Part shown: positions 35,122 through 44,024 of the stretch, piece by piece | Position numbering within the stretch: position 1 is the stretch's first letter | Layout: each line of letters starts with the position of its first letter | Assembly: GCF_001029285.1 (NCBI RefSeq) | Contig: NZ_LDZY01000002.1 | Coordinates: 186,001-250,000 of the forward strand | Origin: Desulfosporosinus acididurans | Lineage (GTDB): Bacteria > Bacillota > Desulfitobacteriia > Desulfitobacteriales > Desulfitobacteriaceae | DNA: 64,000 nt | Direction of reading: 5' to 3' | The notes under the pieces: generated by a model | Databases searched by the model: none | What the model was told of the DNA's origin: nothing | The model's input: only the letters and a program-made list of their open reading frames with translations | Program-made: the position numbers and the translations under genes

Positions 35122-36480
35122 ATGCCCAAGGAAGTGCAAAAGCTAAAAATAGTTAGAAAAAATTACTACAAAGATGCGAAAATCTGTGCTTATGGCGAAC
35201 GAAAGCCTGATTATTCGACTATGGGACGGAAAATCGGCAATACCTATGCACGACAACGAGAGGTGGTATGTGTAGAAGCTTGCCGGACTCCATATGGTAA
35301 ATCTCTTGGGGCTTTAGGCGAGTATGATGCTGCTCAATTAGGAGCTTTAGCTATTAAAGAAGTGATCCACAGAACTGAAGGCAAGGTCGCCCCTGGTGAT
35401 GTTGACTATGTCATTATGGGTCACGTCGTTCAAGCCGGCTGCGGGCAGGTTCCCAGCCGCCAGGCCACTCTTTTGGCAGGACTTCCCGAACATGTACCCT
35501 CGATTACGGTGAATAAGGTTTGCTCTTCGGGTGTGAAAACCATCGATTTAGCCGCGCAAATGATTGCCCTGGGAAGAGCGGATATCGTCATTGCCGGCGG
35601 ACAAGAGAGCATGAGCAAGATTCCCTTTGCCCTTCCTGATATGAGACGCGGCAAGAAGATGGGTCTGCTCAATGCGGCCTGTGAAGACTTAATGGTTAAA
35701 GATGGCCTTTGGGATTCGATTTACGATCGGCATATGGCTATTCATGGTTCTGAAGTAGCCGATGAATTCGGCTACAGCCGCGAAGAACAGGACGAATGGG
35801 CACTTCATTCCCAATTAGCTGCCTCAGCAGCCATCGCTGCCGGAAAGCTTGATGATGAAGTTTTTCCCGTTGCTGTCAAAAAGGGTCAGGAAATTATGGA
35901 AAAGGATGAAGGACCGCGTGCTAATTCTACCCTGGAAGGTTTGGCTAAGCTTGGACCGGTGTTCAATCATGTCAGTGCCGTAACCGGAAAGCCAGGGAGT
36001 GTAACCGCCGGTAATGCCCCCGGTACGAATGATGGGGGGGATGTCTGTCTGCTGATGAGCCGCGCTAAAGCTGATGAATTAGGGATTAAACCTCTCTTTA
36101 CCATAGTGGATTATGCGGAGGTGTCACAGCCTACGAAGGACATTGCCACGGTTCCCGGTCTTTCTATCAAGAAGGTTCTGGAACAAAACAATATGACGTT
36201 AGAAGATGTAAAGCTTATCGAAATCAACGAAGCCTTCGCAGCCGTGGTTCTCGTAAGCGCCAGGAGTATTCTGGGGATGACCAAAGAACAGATGTATGCA
36301 AAGGTTAATGTCAACGGCGGGGCTATTGCCTACGGTCATCCCATTGGGGCTTCAGGCGCTCGGATTGTCATGACCTTAGCCTATGAACTAAAACGTCGCG
36401 GCGGAGGGTATGGGGTTTGTGGAATCTGTGCCGGTCACGCCCAAGGTGACGCTATGCTGATACGTGTGGATGCAGACTAA
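35122..36480 (+). CDS. Acetyl-CoA C-acyltransferase (thiolase) with N-terminal extension
   Basis: This 452-residue thiolase has the acyl-accepting Cys in NKVCSSGVKTID (about 134), the GGAIAYGHPIGASGAR His motif and the C-terminal CGICAGHAQGD Cys motif. It cleaves or forms 3-ketoacyl-CoA. About 45 basic and Tyr-rich residues precede the usual thiolase start (REVVCVEACRTPYG), an unusual extension with no known domain. ATG at 35122 follows GGAGGAAGACAG and is preferred to TTG at 35104. It is the first gene of a sigma-54-driven operon. Confidence 0.92.
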   Translation: MPKEVQKLKIVRKNYYKDAKICAYGERKPDYSTMGRKIGNTYARQREVVCVEACRTPYGKSLGALGEYDAAQLGALAIKEVIHRTEGKVAPGDVDYVIMGHVVQAGCGQVPSRQATLLAGLPEHVPSITVNKVCSSGVKTIDLAAQMIALGRADIVIAGGQESMSKIPFALPDMRRGKKMGLLNAACEDLMVKDGLWDSIYDRHMAIHGSEVADEFGYSREEQDEWALHSQLAASAAIAAGKLDDEVFPVAVKKGQEIMEKDEGPRANSTLEGLAKLGPVFNHVSAVTGKPGSVTAGNAPGTNDGGDVCLLMSRAKADELGIKPLFTIVDYAEVSQPTKDIATVPGLSIKKVLEQNNMTLEDVKLIEINEAFAAVVLVSARSILGMTKEQMYAKVNVNGGAIAYGHPIGASGARIVMTLAYELKRRGGGYGVCGICAGHAQGDAMLIRVDAD

Positions 36481-36530
36481 GGGCTTTAATGGGGTTATTA
36501 CTACTATTAAATGATTGGAGTGGAGTTAGG

Positions 36531-37679
36531 ATGGAATTTCAGCTCAGCGATGAAACCCTAATGGTCAGGGACATGGTAAGGAAGTTTGCCAAGAGTCAGG
36601 TTGCCCCATTGGCCGAAAAAATTGACAAGAGCCATGAGTTTCCCGTGGAAACTTGGAATAAAATGAGGGAACTGGGATTGACAGGGTTTCCTGTTCCGGA
36701 AGAATGGGGCGGTGGAGGCGGTACTTATCTCGACTTTGCAATTATTGTTGAGGAATTAGCCAAAGCCTGTGCCTCGACGGCAGTTATTACGAGCGTACAC
36801 ACGGGTTTAGGCTGTATGAGTATTTACTTATATGGGAGTCAGCGGCTAAAAGAAAAATATCTCAAAAGACTTGCCACTGGTGAGATTATCGGGGCTTATG
36901 CACTGACCGAACCTAATGCCGGATCGGACGCTGGTTCGCTGAAATGCAGGGCCGAAGATATGGGTGACCATTTCCTGGTTAACGGCAGCAAAATATTTAT
37001 CACCAATGGAGGTCAGGCAACAACCTATTGCACGTTTGTCAAAACTGATTCCTCCCAGCCTAATGGCAAAGGGATTACCTGCTTAATCATTGAAAAGGAC
37101 ACTCCTGGGTTTACCATCAGCAAGCCTGTTGAGAAAATGGGAATGCATGGTTCACCGACGGTGGAACTGAATTTTGAAAACGTAAAAGTTCCTAAAGAAA
37201 ATGTCCTGGGAGAGATTAATAACGGTTTTGCTGTCGCCATGGGGCTTTTGGCCGGCGGTCGCATCACAATCGGTGCCCAGGGCCTGGGAATTGCTGAAGG
37301 GGCTTTGGAATATACCAATAACTACATCAAAGAACGACAACAATTTGGCAAACCGCTGGCAGCGAATCAAGGTGTTCAGTTCATGATTGCTGAAATGGCC
37401 ACCAAAATTGAGGCTGCCCAAATGTTAATTTATCGAGCAGCCTGGCTCAAAGACAATAACTTGCCTCATAACAAGGAAGCGTCAATGGCTAAGTTTTTCG
37501 CTACAGATACTGCCATGGAGGTTACCACCAATTGTGTACAATTGATGGGCGGATATGGCTATTGCTCGGAATACCCGGTCGAACGCATGATGAGAGACGC
37601 TAAAATTACCCAAATTTACGAAGGATCTAATCAAATTCAGCGTATGATTATCGGACGGGAAGTCATCGGCCGTTTTTAG
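36531..37679 (+). CDS. Acyl-CoA dehydrogenase
   Basis: This 382-residue flavoprotein is of the short-chain acyl-CoA dehydrogenase type. It has YALTEPNAGSDAGS (FAD/substrate loop), FITNGGQA, the RQQFGKPLAANQ signature and the catalytic Glu in QIYEGSNQIQR near the C-terminus. It oxidises acyl-CoA to enoyl-CoA and would pass electrons to an electron-transfer flavoprotein, which is not encoded in the window. ATG at 36531 is chosen because GGAGTTAGG is adjacent; the frame opens 14 codons earlier without a site. Confidence 0.93.
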   Translation: MEFQLSDETLMVRDMVRKFAKSQVAPLAEKIDKSHEFPVETWNKMRELGLTGFPVPEEWGGGGGTYLDFAIIVEELAKACASTAVITSVHTGLGCMSIYLYGSQRLKEKYLKRLATGEIIGAYALTEPNAGSDAGSLKCRAEDMGDHFLVNGSKIFITNGGQATTYCTFVKTDSSQPNGKGITCLIIEKDTPGFTISKPVEKMGMHGSPTVELNFENVKVPKENVLGEINNGFAVAMGLLAGGRITIGAQGLGIAEGALEYTNNYIKERQQFGKPLAANQGVQFMIAEMATKIEAAQMLIYRAAWLKDNNLPHNKEASMAKFFATDTAMEVTTNCVQLMGGYGYCSEYPVERMMRDAKITQIYEGSNQIQRMIIGREVIGRF

Positions 37680-37739
37680 ATTAATTGGGATTTGCGTGCA
37701 CTGAAGGAAGCAATGAAATAACAGTGAGGGGGTTGTGTC

Positions 37740-38714
37740 ATGGCTAGACCTAAAGTTGTAAGCCTTACAGAAGCTATCGGGCAGATCAATGACGGGGATA
37801 TGTTAACCTTCGGAGGATTTACAGTCTGGCGTCGTCCTATGGCTGCTATTTATGAATTGATTCGCCAGAAGAAGCGGAATCTTCACCTCGTAGAGGTTAA
37901 TGGCGGAACACATGATGATATGCTTGTCGGAGCCGGCTGCGTTGGCATATGGGAATCGAGCTGGTGCGGGCATGAACTTTATGGGAAATTTGGCAGCAAT
38001 CTTGCCCGCAGGATTGAAAAGGGCGAAATTTTATACGAAGATTGGGCCCATATTCATATTTTAAACCGGTTAACTGCCGGAGCAAAAGGTCTCCCCTTTT
38101 TGCCGACCTATTCTGCTATGGGCTGCGATATGTTGAATCCGGAGAATGATAATCTTGGTAAAGCGGGACTTCGTAATGGCTCCAATCGTCATATCGGCAA
38201 GCATAAATACATGATGTATAAAGAGCCCTTCACAGATTCTGAGATTATTCTTGTTCCTGCTGCTAATCCGGACTGGTGCATCACCCATGTTCAGATGGCA
38301 GGCAATGAAGGAACTGTAAGAGTTGAGGGGTTAAAATTCAGCGACCAGGAAGTTATCAAAGCTTCGAAGCACAATATTATTATTACAGAACAAATTGTTC
38401 CAGAGGAATACTTGCGGCGGGAACCAACCCGCAATATGCTGCCGGGATACCTGGTTGACTATATTGTTGAGTTGCCTTGGGGTGCTCACCCAACGGGGTT
38501 ATATGGGGTACATGAACCGGACGGTGAATTTATCTCCAGCTTTTTTAAAGCGACTCGGACTCAAGAAGGCTTTGACCAATGGGCTGAGGAATGGATCTTT
38601 GGTGTCAAAGATTTTCAGGAATATCTTAATAAGCTGGGAATCAACCGCCTAGAATCCCTCAGAGCCAATCCTGCTCTAGGCTATTCTTCGACAATGAAAA
38701 GGGGGTCGAGATAA
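37740..38714 (+). CDS. CoA-transferase subunit A (glutaconate CoA-transferase-like)
   Basis: This 324-residue alpha subunit of a class I CoA-transferase opens with SLTEAIGQINDGDMLTFGGF. It contains the long GctA/IpdA-type insert (SAMGCDMLNPEN) in place of the compact SCOT alpha form. It activates a carboxylic acid by CoA exchange. The start codon ATG follows GAGGGGGTTGTGTC. The stop overlaps the start of the B subunit by one base (TAATG). The acid substrate is not evident. Confidence 0.9.
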   Translation: MARPKVVSLTEAIGQINDGDMLTFGGFTVWRRPMAAIYELIRQKKRNLHLVEVNGGTHDDMLVGAGCVGIWESSWCGHELYGKFGSNLARRIEKGEILYEDWAHIHILNRLTAGAKGLPFLPTYSAMGCDMLNPENDNLGKAGLRNGSNRHIGKHKYMMYKEPFTDSEIILVPAANPDWCITHVQMAGNEGTVRVEGLKFSDQEVIKASKHNIIITEQIVPEEYLRREPTRNMLPGYLVDYIVELPWGAHPTGLYGVHEPDGEFISSFFKATRTQEGFDQWAEEWIFGVKDFQEYLNKLGINRLESLRANPALGYSSTMKRGSR

Positions 38715-39523
38715 TGGAGAGCAAAAAAGGATATTCTAAACCCGGCGAATTTAAGCCCATGGATCTTTTAGCCTGTGCTGCTGCTCGAGAAGTAAAGGAT
38801 GGTGAAATCGTCTTTGCAGGGACCGGTTTGCCGATGTTAGCAATCATGGTTGCTCAGCATACTCAAGCCCCTACAGCTGTATGCATTTATGAGTCAGGTT
38901 CAATTGACGGCAGACCTATTGATCTGCCGACCTCGGTGGCAGATGCCCGCTGTAGTTATCAAGCGGCTGTGGCTGATGGTTTAACGGATGTTTTCGGGCA
39001 GCTCCAGTCAGGTAAAGTTGACCTGGCTTATCTGGGAGGGGCAGAAGTTGACCGCTATGGAAACGTTAACTGCACCTTCATGGGCGGCCCTACAGGCAAA
39101 AGACTTACCGGCAGCGGTGGAAATTCGGATATACACTCTCTGGCGAAGAGAAGTGTTTTAATTATGCCTCAGTTAGGTCAAAAACGGCGCTTTGTGGAGA
39201 GAGTCAGCTATATTACCTCTCCGGGTTGGAAAATTCCTCATTGGCCGGATCAAGAATGGGTTCCCAAACAACAAGTCTACGGCCCGGCCTTCAATGGCGG
39301 CCCGGCCGCCGTGATTTCTGACATGGGAGTCTATCGTTTTGACGAGCAGGGCGAAATGTACCTTGACACCGTTCATCCAGGTTTCACGCCTGAGGAATGC
39401 CGGGAGAACTGCAGTTTCGAGCTTAATATTGCCCGATGTCAGGGAGAAACGCTGACTCCTACGTACGAAGAATTGGATTTGCTCTACAAAGTCATCGATC
39501 CTGAAGGAATCATTATGAAATAA
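38714..39523 (+). CDS. CoA-transferase subunit B (glutaconate CoA-transferase-like)
   Basis: This 269-residue beta subunit has IFESG-type sequence CIYESGSIDGRPIDLP (its Glu is the probable catalytic residue that forms the CoA thioester) and GGAEVDRYGNVNCTFMGG. RBS AAGGGGGTCGAGATA lies in the end of subunit A. It is the last gene of the operon. No hydratase or 3-hydroxyacyl-CoA dehydrogenase is present locally, so the beta-oxidation spiral needs genes elsewhere. A degenerate dispersed repeat begins ten bases after the stop. Confidence 0.9.
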   Translation: MESKKGYSKPGEFKPMDLLACAAAREVKDGEIVFAGTGLPMLAIMVAQHTQAPTAVCIYESGSIDGRPIDLPTSVADARCSYQAAVADGLTDVFGQLQSGKVDLAYLGGAEVDRYGNVNCTFMGGPTGKRLTGSGGNSDIHSLAKRSVLIMPQLGQKRRFVERVSYITSPGWKIPHWPDQEWVPKQQVYGPAFNGGPAAVISDMGVYRFDEQGEMYLDTVHPGFTPEECRENCSFELNIARCQGETLTPTYEELDLLYKVIDPEGIIMK

Positions 39524-39532
39524 GTGCTCACA

Positions 39533-39580
39533 GTGAACTTGTTCGGTCTAATGTGAACAACGGGTGTCCATGCTCGCTAA
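39533..39580 (+). repeat. Dispersed right-end-like repeat, degenerate copy I
   Basis: GTGAACTTGTTCGGTC, then GTGAACAACGGGTGTCCA parallel the first 45 bases of the 51042-51220 copy with several changes. It starts ten bases after the CoA-transferase B stop. Confidence 0.45.
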
Positions 39581-39621
39581 AAGCGGGACATTTAGGATTT
39601 GATAATAGAGGTAAAAAGAAG

Positions 39622-39664
39622 AGGTTGACTTATCTTCCTGGGCGGAGATATGTCAACCTTTTTC
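39622..39664 (+). terminator. Terminator of the thiolase/CoA-transferase operon
   Basis: AGGTTGAC(T)TATCT pairs with GGAGATA(T)GTCAACCT and is followed by TTTTCG. Confidence 0.8.
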
Positions 39665-39787
39665 GCTTAGGCAGTATTAAATGGATATCGAATTTGTTAT
39701 TTTTCCTATAAATCATGTATGAGAGTTTTTCAATGACGAATACTAATTTGGACCAGATTTAAAGTTTTTTCAGAGGAGGCTCTCAGT

Positions 39788-42700
39788 GTGGCTAAGAAAA
39801 TGAAAACAATGGACGGGAACCAAGCTGCAGCAGAAGCATCGTATGCTCTGACTGAGGTTGCAACGATCTTCCCAATCACGCCCTCTTCCCCAATGGCAGA
39901 AGGGGTTGACGAATGGGCTGCCCACGGTAAGAAGAATTTATTTGATCAACCTGTAAGAGTTGTGGAAATGCAATCAGAATCAGGGGCTGCCGCCGCAACT
40001 CATGGCTCCCTTCAAGCTGGAGCCCTGACGACAACCTACACTGCTTCTCAGGGATTACTGCTTATGATTCCCGAGATGTATAAAATGGCCGGAAATCTGG
40101 TGCCGGCAGTATTCCATGTTAGTGCCAGGGCTTTGGCAACTCATGCTTTATCAATTTTTGGTGATCATCAAGATATTAATGCTGCTCGTCAAACCGGTTT
40201 TACAATGATCTGTTCAAATGACGTTCAAGAAGCCATGGATTTGGGGTTTGTTGCCCATCTTGCAGCGATTAAATCAAGGGTTCCGGTTTTACACTTTTTT
40301 GATGGGTTCAGAACCTCCCATGAGGTCCAGAAAATAGAAACGACAAGCTACGATGAGATTGGGAAGCTTGTAGATTATGATAAGATTAAAGAATTCAGAG
40401 ATAGAGCTTTAAATCCCAATCACCCTGTTCTCAGAGGAACAGCCCAAAACCCTGACATCTATTTCCAAGGCCGGGAAGTTTCCAATCCTATCTTTGAAGC
40501 TGTTCCTGATATCGTTGAAGATTACTTCAAAGAGATTAAAAAAGTAACCGGACGGGAGTATCATCCCTTCCAATATTACGGTGATCCTGGGGCAGAAACG
40601 ATTATTGTCGCCATGGGTTCTGTCTGCAATACCATTGAAGAAACTATAGACTTCTTAGCCCAGCGGGGAGAAAAGGTCGGACTAATAAAAGTACATTTAT
40701 ACCGGCCTTTTTCCAAAAAATACTTTTTTGATGTTTTACCTAAATCTGTTAAAAAAATTGCCGTTCTCGATCGGACAAAAGAACCGGGTTCGACGGGGGA
40801 ACCTCTGTACCTGGACATTGTTCAGATCTTTAATCATGAATCCTCAAAACCTATAGTTGTGGGCGGGCGTTATGGTTTGGGTTCCAGAGACACCACTCCG
40901 TCACAGATAATCGCTGTTTATCAGAATTTGAAGAAGGCTCAGCCTAAGGATCGCTTTACGATTGGCATTGTTGACGATGTGAGCAATACGTCTTTACCTA
41001 TCGAAGAGACCGTTGACACCTCGCCGGAGGGTACTATACGCTGCAAATTCTGGGGACTCGGTTCTGACGGTACAGTTGGGGCCAATAAAAGTGCTATCAA
41101 AATTATTGGTGATAATACGGATCTCTATGTTCAAGGTTACTTTGAATATGACAGCAAGAAATCCGGTGGTACAACGATTTCTCATTTGCGCTTTGGCAAG
41201 AAACCGATTAAATCCTCCTATATGGTGTTTGACGCCGACTATATTGCTTGTCATAATAGGTCATTTATTTATCACTATGACATTCTTAAGGGTTTGAAAA
41301 AAGGCGGAACGTTTGTTTTAAACTGTCCTTGGAGTGCTGAAGAAATCGGCGATCATTTACCGGCTTCTTTAAAACGATATATAGCTAAGAACAATATCAA
41401 TTTTTACATTATCGATGCTATTTCCATCGCTGGGGAAATTGGTCTTGGCGGGCGGATTAACATGGTCATGCAGGCTGCCTTCTTCAAATTAGCCAAGGTC
41501 ATCCCTGTTGAGGACGCTATTCAATACCTCAAAGACTCTATTCAGAAAGTCTATGGCAAAAAAGGCTCCAACATCGTAGAGATGAATCATAAGGCTGTGG
41601 ATCGCGGAATTGAAGCTCTACATAAAGTGGAGGTTCCTGCTTCCTGGGCTGAAGTTCCGGATGAGGAAATGCCTGTTAAAGATGAACCGGATTTTGTTAA
41701 AAATATTCAAAGGCCTATGGCGCGTCATGAAGGAGAAGACTTGCCGACTAGTTCCTTTGTTGGGGTGGAGGATGGGACCTTCCCCTTAAGCACTACGCGC
41801 TACGAAAAACGAGGAATTGCCGTCTACTTGCCTGAATGGCAAATCGATAAATGTATCCAATGTAATCAGTGTTCCTATGTTTGTCCTCACGCAACGATCC
41901 GTCCCTTCCTCTTGGATGACAGCGAGCTTGAGAAAGCTCCAGATACTTTCAAAACTAAGAAACCGATCGGCAAAGGGCTGGAAGGTTACCACTACCGAAT
42001 TCAGGTTGCTCCCCTCGATTGTACCGGTTGTGCAAACTGTGCTGACGTTTGTCCCGCACCGGGTAAAGCCATTGTCATGAAACCTGCTGACCATGAAATA
42101 GAAATGGAATCCGAAAATTGGGAATACGCGATTAAACATGTTGTTGAAAAGCGTCATCTCATGGATGTTAAGTCCCTGAAAGGCAGTCAATTTGCCCAAC
42201 CGCTTCTTGAATTTCACGGAGCATGTCCAGGTTGCGGTGAAACACCTTATGCTCGCCTGGTAACCCAGCTGTTTGGCGATCGGATGATTATTGCTAATGC
42301 CACAGGTTGTTCTTCAATCTGGGGAGGCAGTGCACCTTCGGTTCCCTATACGGTTAATGCCGAAGGCAAAGGCCCCGCTTGGATGAATCCTTTATTTGAA
42401 GATAATGCCGAGTTCGGCTATGGTATGTACTTAGGTTCTAAACAGGTTCGAGCAAAGCTTGCTCAATTGATGCGCCAAGGATTAGAAAGCGCATTAAGCG
42501 ATAATCTCAAAGACGCTTTCCGTGAATGGCTTGATAATATGGAAGACGGTGAAGGATCAAAAAGAGCTTCTGCCCGGTTGCTTGAAGTGATGGAGAATGA
42601 AGATTCTGCAGGTAATCCGCTTCTTTGTGAAATCAAAGAAAAGAAAGATTATCTCATTAAACCTTCCGTTTGGATTTTCGGAGGTGATGGTTTTGCTTAT

Positions 42701-43315
42701 GATATTGGTTATAATGGAATCGACCATGTCATCGCCAGCGGCGATGATGTAAACATTCTGGTAATGGATACGGAAGTGTATTCCAACACCGGCGGACAAT
42801 CCTCAAAGGCCACGCAGACGGCGGCTATCGCCAAATTTGCAGCAGCAGGTAAGAGAGTCCGTAAGAAAGATTTAGGCCTCATTGCCACAACCTATGGCTA
42901 TGTCTATGTTGCCCAAATAGCCATGGGAGCGAATATGAATCAAACGATTAAAGCGATTGCCGAGGCCGAAAGTTATCATGGCCCCTCGATTATTATTGCC
43001 TATGCTTCTTGCATAAACCATGGAATTAAATCCGGAATGGGAACAAGTATTTTTGAGCAGAAAAAGGCTGTCGAAGCCGGTTATTGGCATCTCTGGCGCT
43101 TTGACCCCCGCCTTAAGGATCAAGGAAAGAATCCATTTATACTTGACTCCAAAGAGCCAACGGCTTCTTTCCAAGACTTCCTCAAAGGCGAAATCCGATA
43201 CTCTTCTCTGCTAACCGTATTCCCGGATGTCGCACAGGAAATGTTCGATGTTGCCGAAGGTCATGCTCGAGATAAATATCAAACCTTAAAGCGTTTTGCA
43301 GAAATGCAATATTGA
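39788..43315 (+). CDS. nifJ: Pyruvate:ferredoxin (flavodoxin) oxidoreductase, single chain
   Basis: This 1175-residue homodimer-type PFOR contains, in order: the pyrimidine-binding domain with TIFPITPSSPMAEGVDEWA; the central CoA/gamma domain (GLGSDGTVGANKSAIKI, about 420); two 4Fe-4S clusters (CIQCNQCSYVCP and CTGCANCADVCP, about 690-770); and the C-terminal TPP domain with CPGCGETPYARL, GCSSIWGGSAPS and GDGFAYDIGYNG. It makes acetyl-CoA, CO2 and reduced ferredoxin from pyruvate, or the reverse. The start is GTG behind GAGGAGG. It stands alone between terminators. Confidence 0.97.
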   Translation: MAKKMKTMDGNQAAAEASYALTEVATIFPITPSSPMAEGVDEWAAHGKKNLFDQPVRVVEMQSESGAAAATHGSLQAGALTTTYTASQGLLLMIPEMYKMAGNLVPAVFHVSARALATHALSIFGDHQDINAARQTGFTMICSNDVQEAMDLGFVAHLAAIKSRVPVLHFFDGFRTSHEVQKIETTSYDEIGKLVDYDKIKEFRDRALNPNHPVLRGTAQNPDIYFQGREVSNPIFEAVPDIVEDYFKEIKKVTGREYHPFQYYGDPGAETIIVAMGSVCNTIEETIDFLAQRGEKVGLIKVHLYRPFSKKYFFDVLPKSVKKIAVLDRTKEPGSTGEPLYLDIVQIFNHESSKPIVVGGRYGLGSRDTTPSQIIAVYQNLKKAQPKDRFTIGIVDDVSNTSLPIEETVDTSPEGTIRCKFWGLGSDGTVGANKSAIKIIGDNTDLYVQGYFEYDSKKSGGTTISHLRFGKKPIKSSYMVFDADYIACHNRSFIYHYDILKGLKKGGTFVLNCPWSAEEIGDHLPASLKRYIAKNNINFYIIDAISIAGEIGLGGRINMVMQAAFFKLAKVIPVEDAIQYLKDSIQKVYGKKGSNIVEMNHKAVDRGIEALHKVEVPASWAEVPDEEMPVKDEPDFVKNIQRPMARHEGEDLPTSSFVGVEDGTFPLSTTRYEKRGIAVYLPEWQIDKCIQCNQCSYVCPHATIRPFLLDDSELEKAPDTFKTKKPIGKGLEGYHYRIQVAPLDCTGCANCADVCPAPGKAIVMKPADHEIEMESENWEYAIKHVVEKRHLMDVKSLKGSQFAQPLLEFHGACPGCGETPYARLVTQLFGDRMIIANATGCSSIWGGSAPSVPYTVNAEGKGPAWMNPLFEDNAEFGYGMYLGSKQVRAKLAQLMRQGLESALSDNLKDAFREWLDNMEDGEGSKRASARLLEVMENEDSAGNPLLCEIKEKKDYLIKPSVWIFGGDGFAYDIGYNGIDHVIASGDDVNILVMDTEVYSNTGGQSSKATQTAAIAKFAAAGKRVRKKDLGLIATTYGYVYVAQIAMGANMNQTIKAIAEAESYHGPSIIIAYASCINHGIKSGMGTSIFEQKKAVEAGYWHLWRFDPRLKDQGKNPFILDSKEPTASFQDFLKGEIRYSSLLTVFPDVAQEMFDVAEGHARDKYQTLKRFAEMQY

Positions 43316-43339
43316 AAACCGATTTATAAGTAAAGTGAA

Positions 43340-43387
43340 GAATGAGGACGTTGCTTAAACCTTAGGTTTTTGTAACGTCCTCATTCT
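43340..43387 (+). terminator. Terminator after PFOR
   Basis: GAATGAGGACGTT pairs perfectly with AACGTCCTCATTC. The T-run after it is weak. The rest of 43388-43724 is AT-rich, with TATAAT at 43625-43630 as a possible -10 for the ileS leader and an inverted CATACGC/GCGTATG pair just before it. Confidence 0.7.
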
Positions 43388-43724
43388 TACTGGAGTTTAC
43401 ATTATGGTCCATGTCAGGTGCCAGGCTTTTAGGTAAAGCGTGGGCAGCGAGATTAAAATGAGTATTCCGGGTAAAAAAAGTACTAGGAAGGGTTTACTTT
43501 TAGCAAAATATTGGTTAAACTTTATTAATTAGATCTACTAATTGGCTAACTTTATTAACCCTTTCGCATACGCTTAATTTGGATTTTCACGTTATTTCTT
43601 ACAATCTTTTAGGCGTATGGGTATTATAATTCGAGGATACGTGGGGGGATTGTAAATGTTAACCTTGAGTAAAAGACTAATGGTGTAGGTTTAAAGTTTT
43701 ATAATTTCGGTTAAAGTATGGAAA

Positions 43725-43975
43725 ACAACGATGAAAAGGACAGTAATCTAGAATCCGGTTCTTAGAGACATAATCCCTGGCTGAAAGATTATGACGAAGG
43801 TTCTTTATGAAGATCACCTTGGAGTTGGGCGGCTGAACTAATTAAGCTGCTCCGAGTGACATACGTTACATGTTTTGAGTGATTAACGGATTGTTTCTTG
43901 AACAATCCATTAATAAAAAGGGTGGTACCGCGATAATTCGTCCCTAAGTCATAGACTTAGGGACTTTTGTTGTTA
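43725..43975 (+). promoter_or_regulatory. T-box riboswitch of ileS, Ile specifier
   Basis: The T-box sequence AGGGTGGTACCGCG (43919-43932) is followed by a perfect terminator stem GTCCCTAAGTC / GACTTAGGGAC (43940-43964) and TTTTGTTGTT. The specifier region reads GAAG-ATC-ACCTTGGAG with ATC (Ile) at 43813-43815. Uncharged tRNA-Ile should stabilise the antiterminator and switch on ileS. Confidence 0.95.
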
Positions 43976-44024
43976 TCGCCACAGTTTTTTGCCACAATTA
44001 ACTCATTGAGAAGGGAAGATAATC

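Noticed and set aside
43411-43426. REP-like ATGTCAGGTGCCAGGC sequence
   Set aside because: Single short copy without a partner; could be chance.
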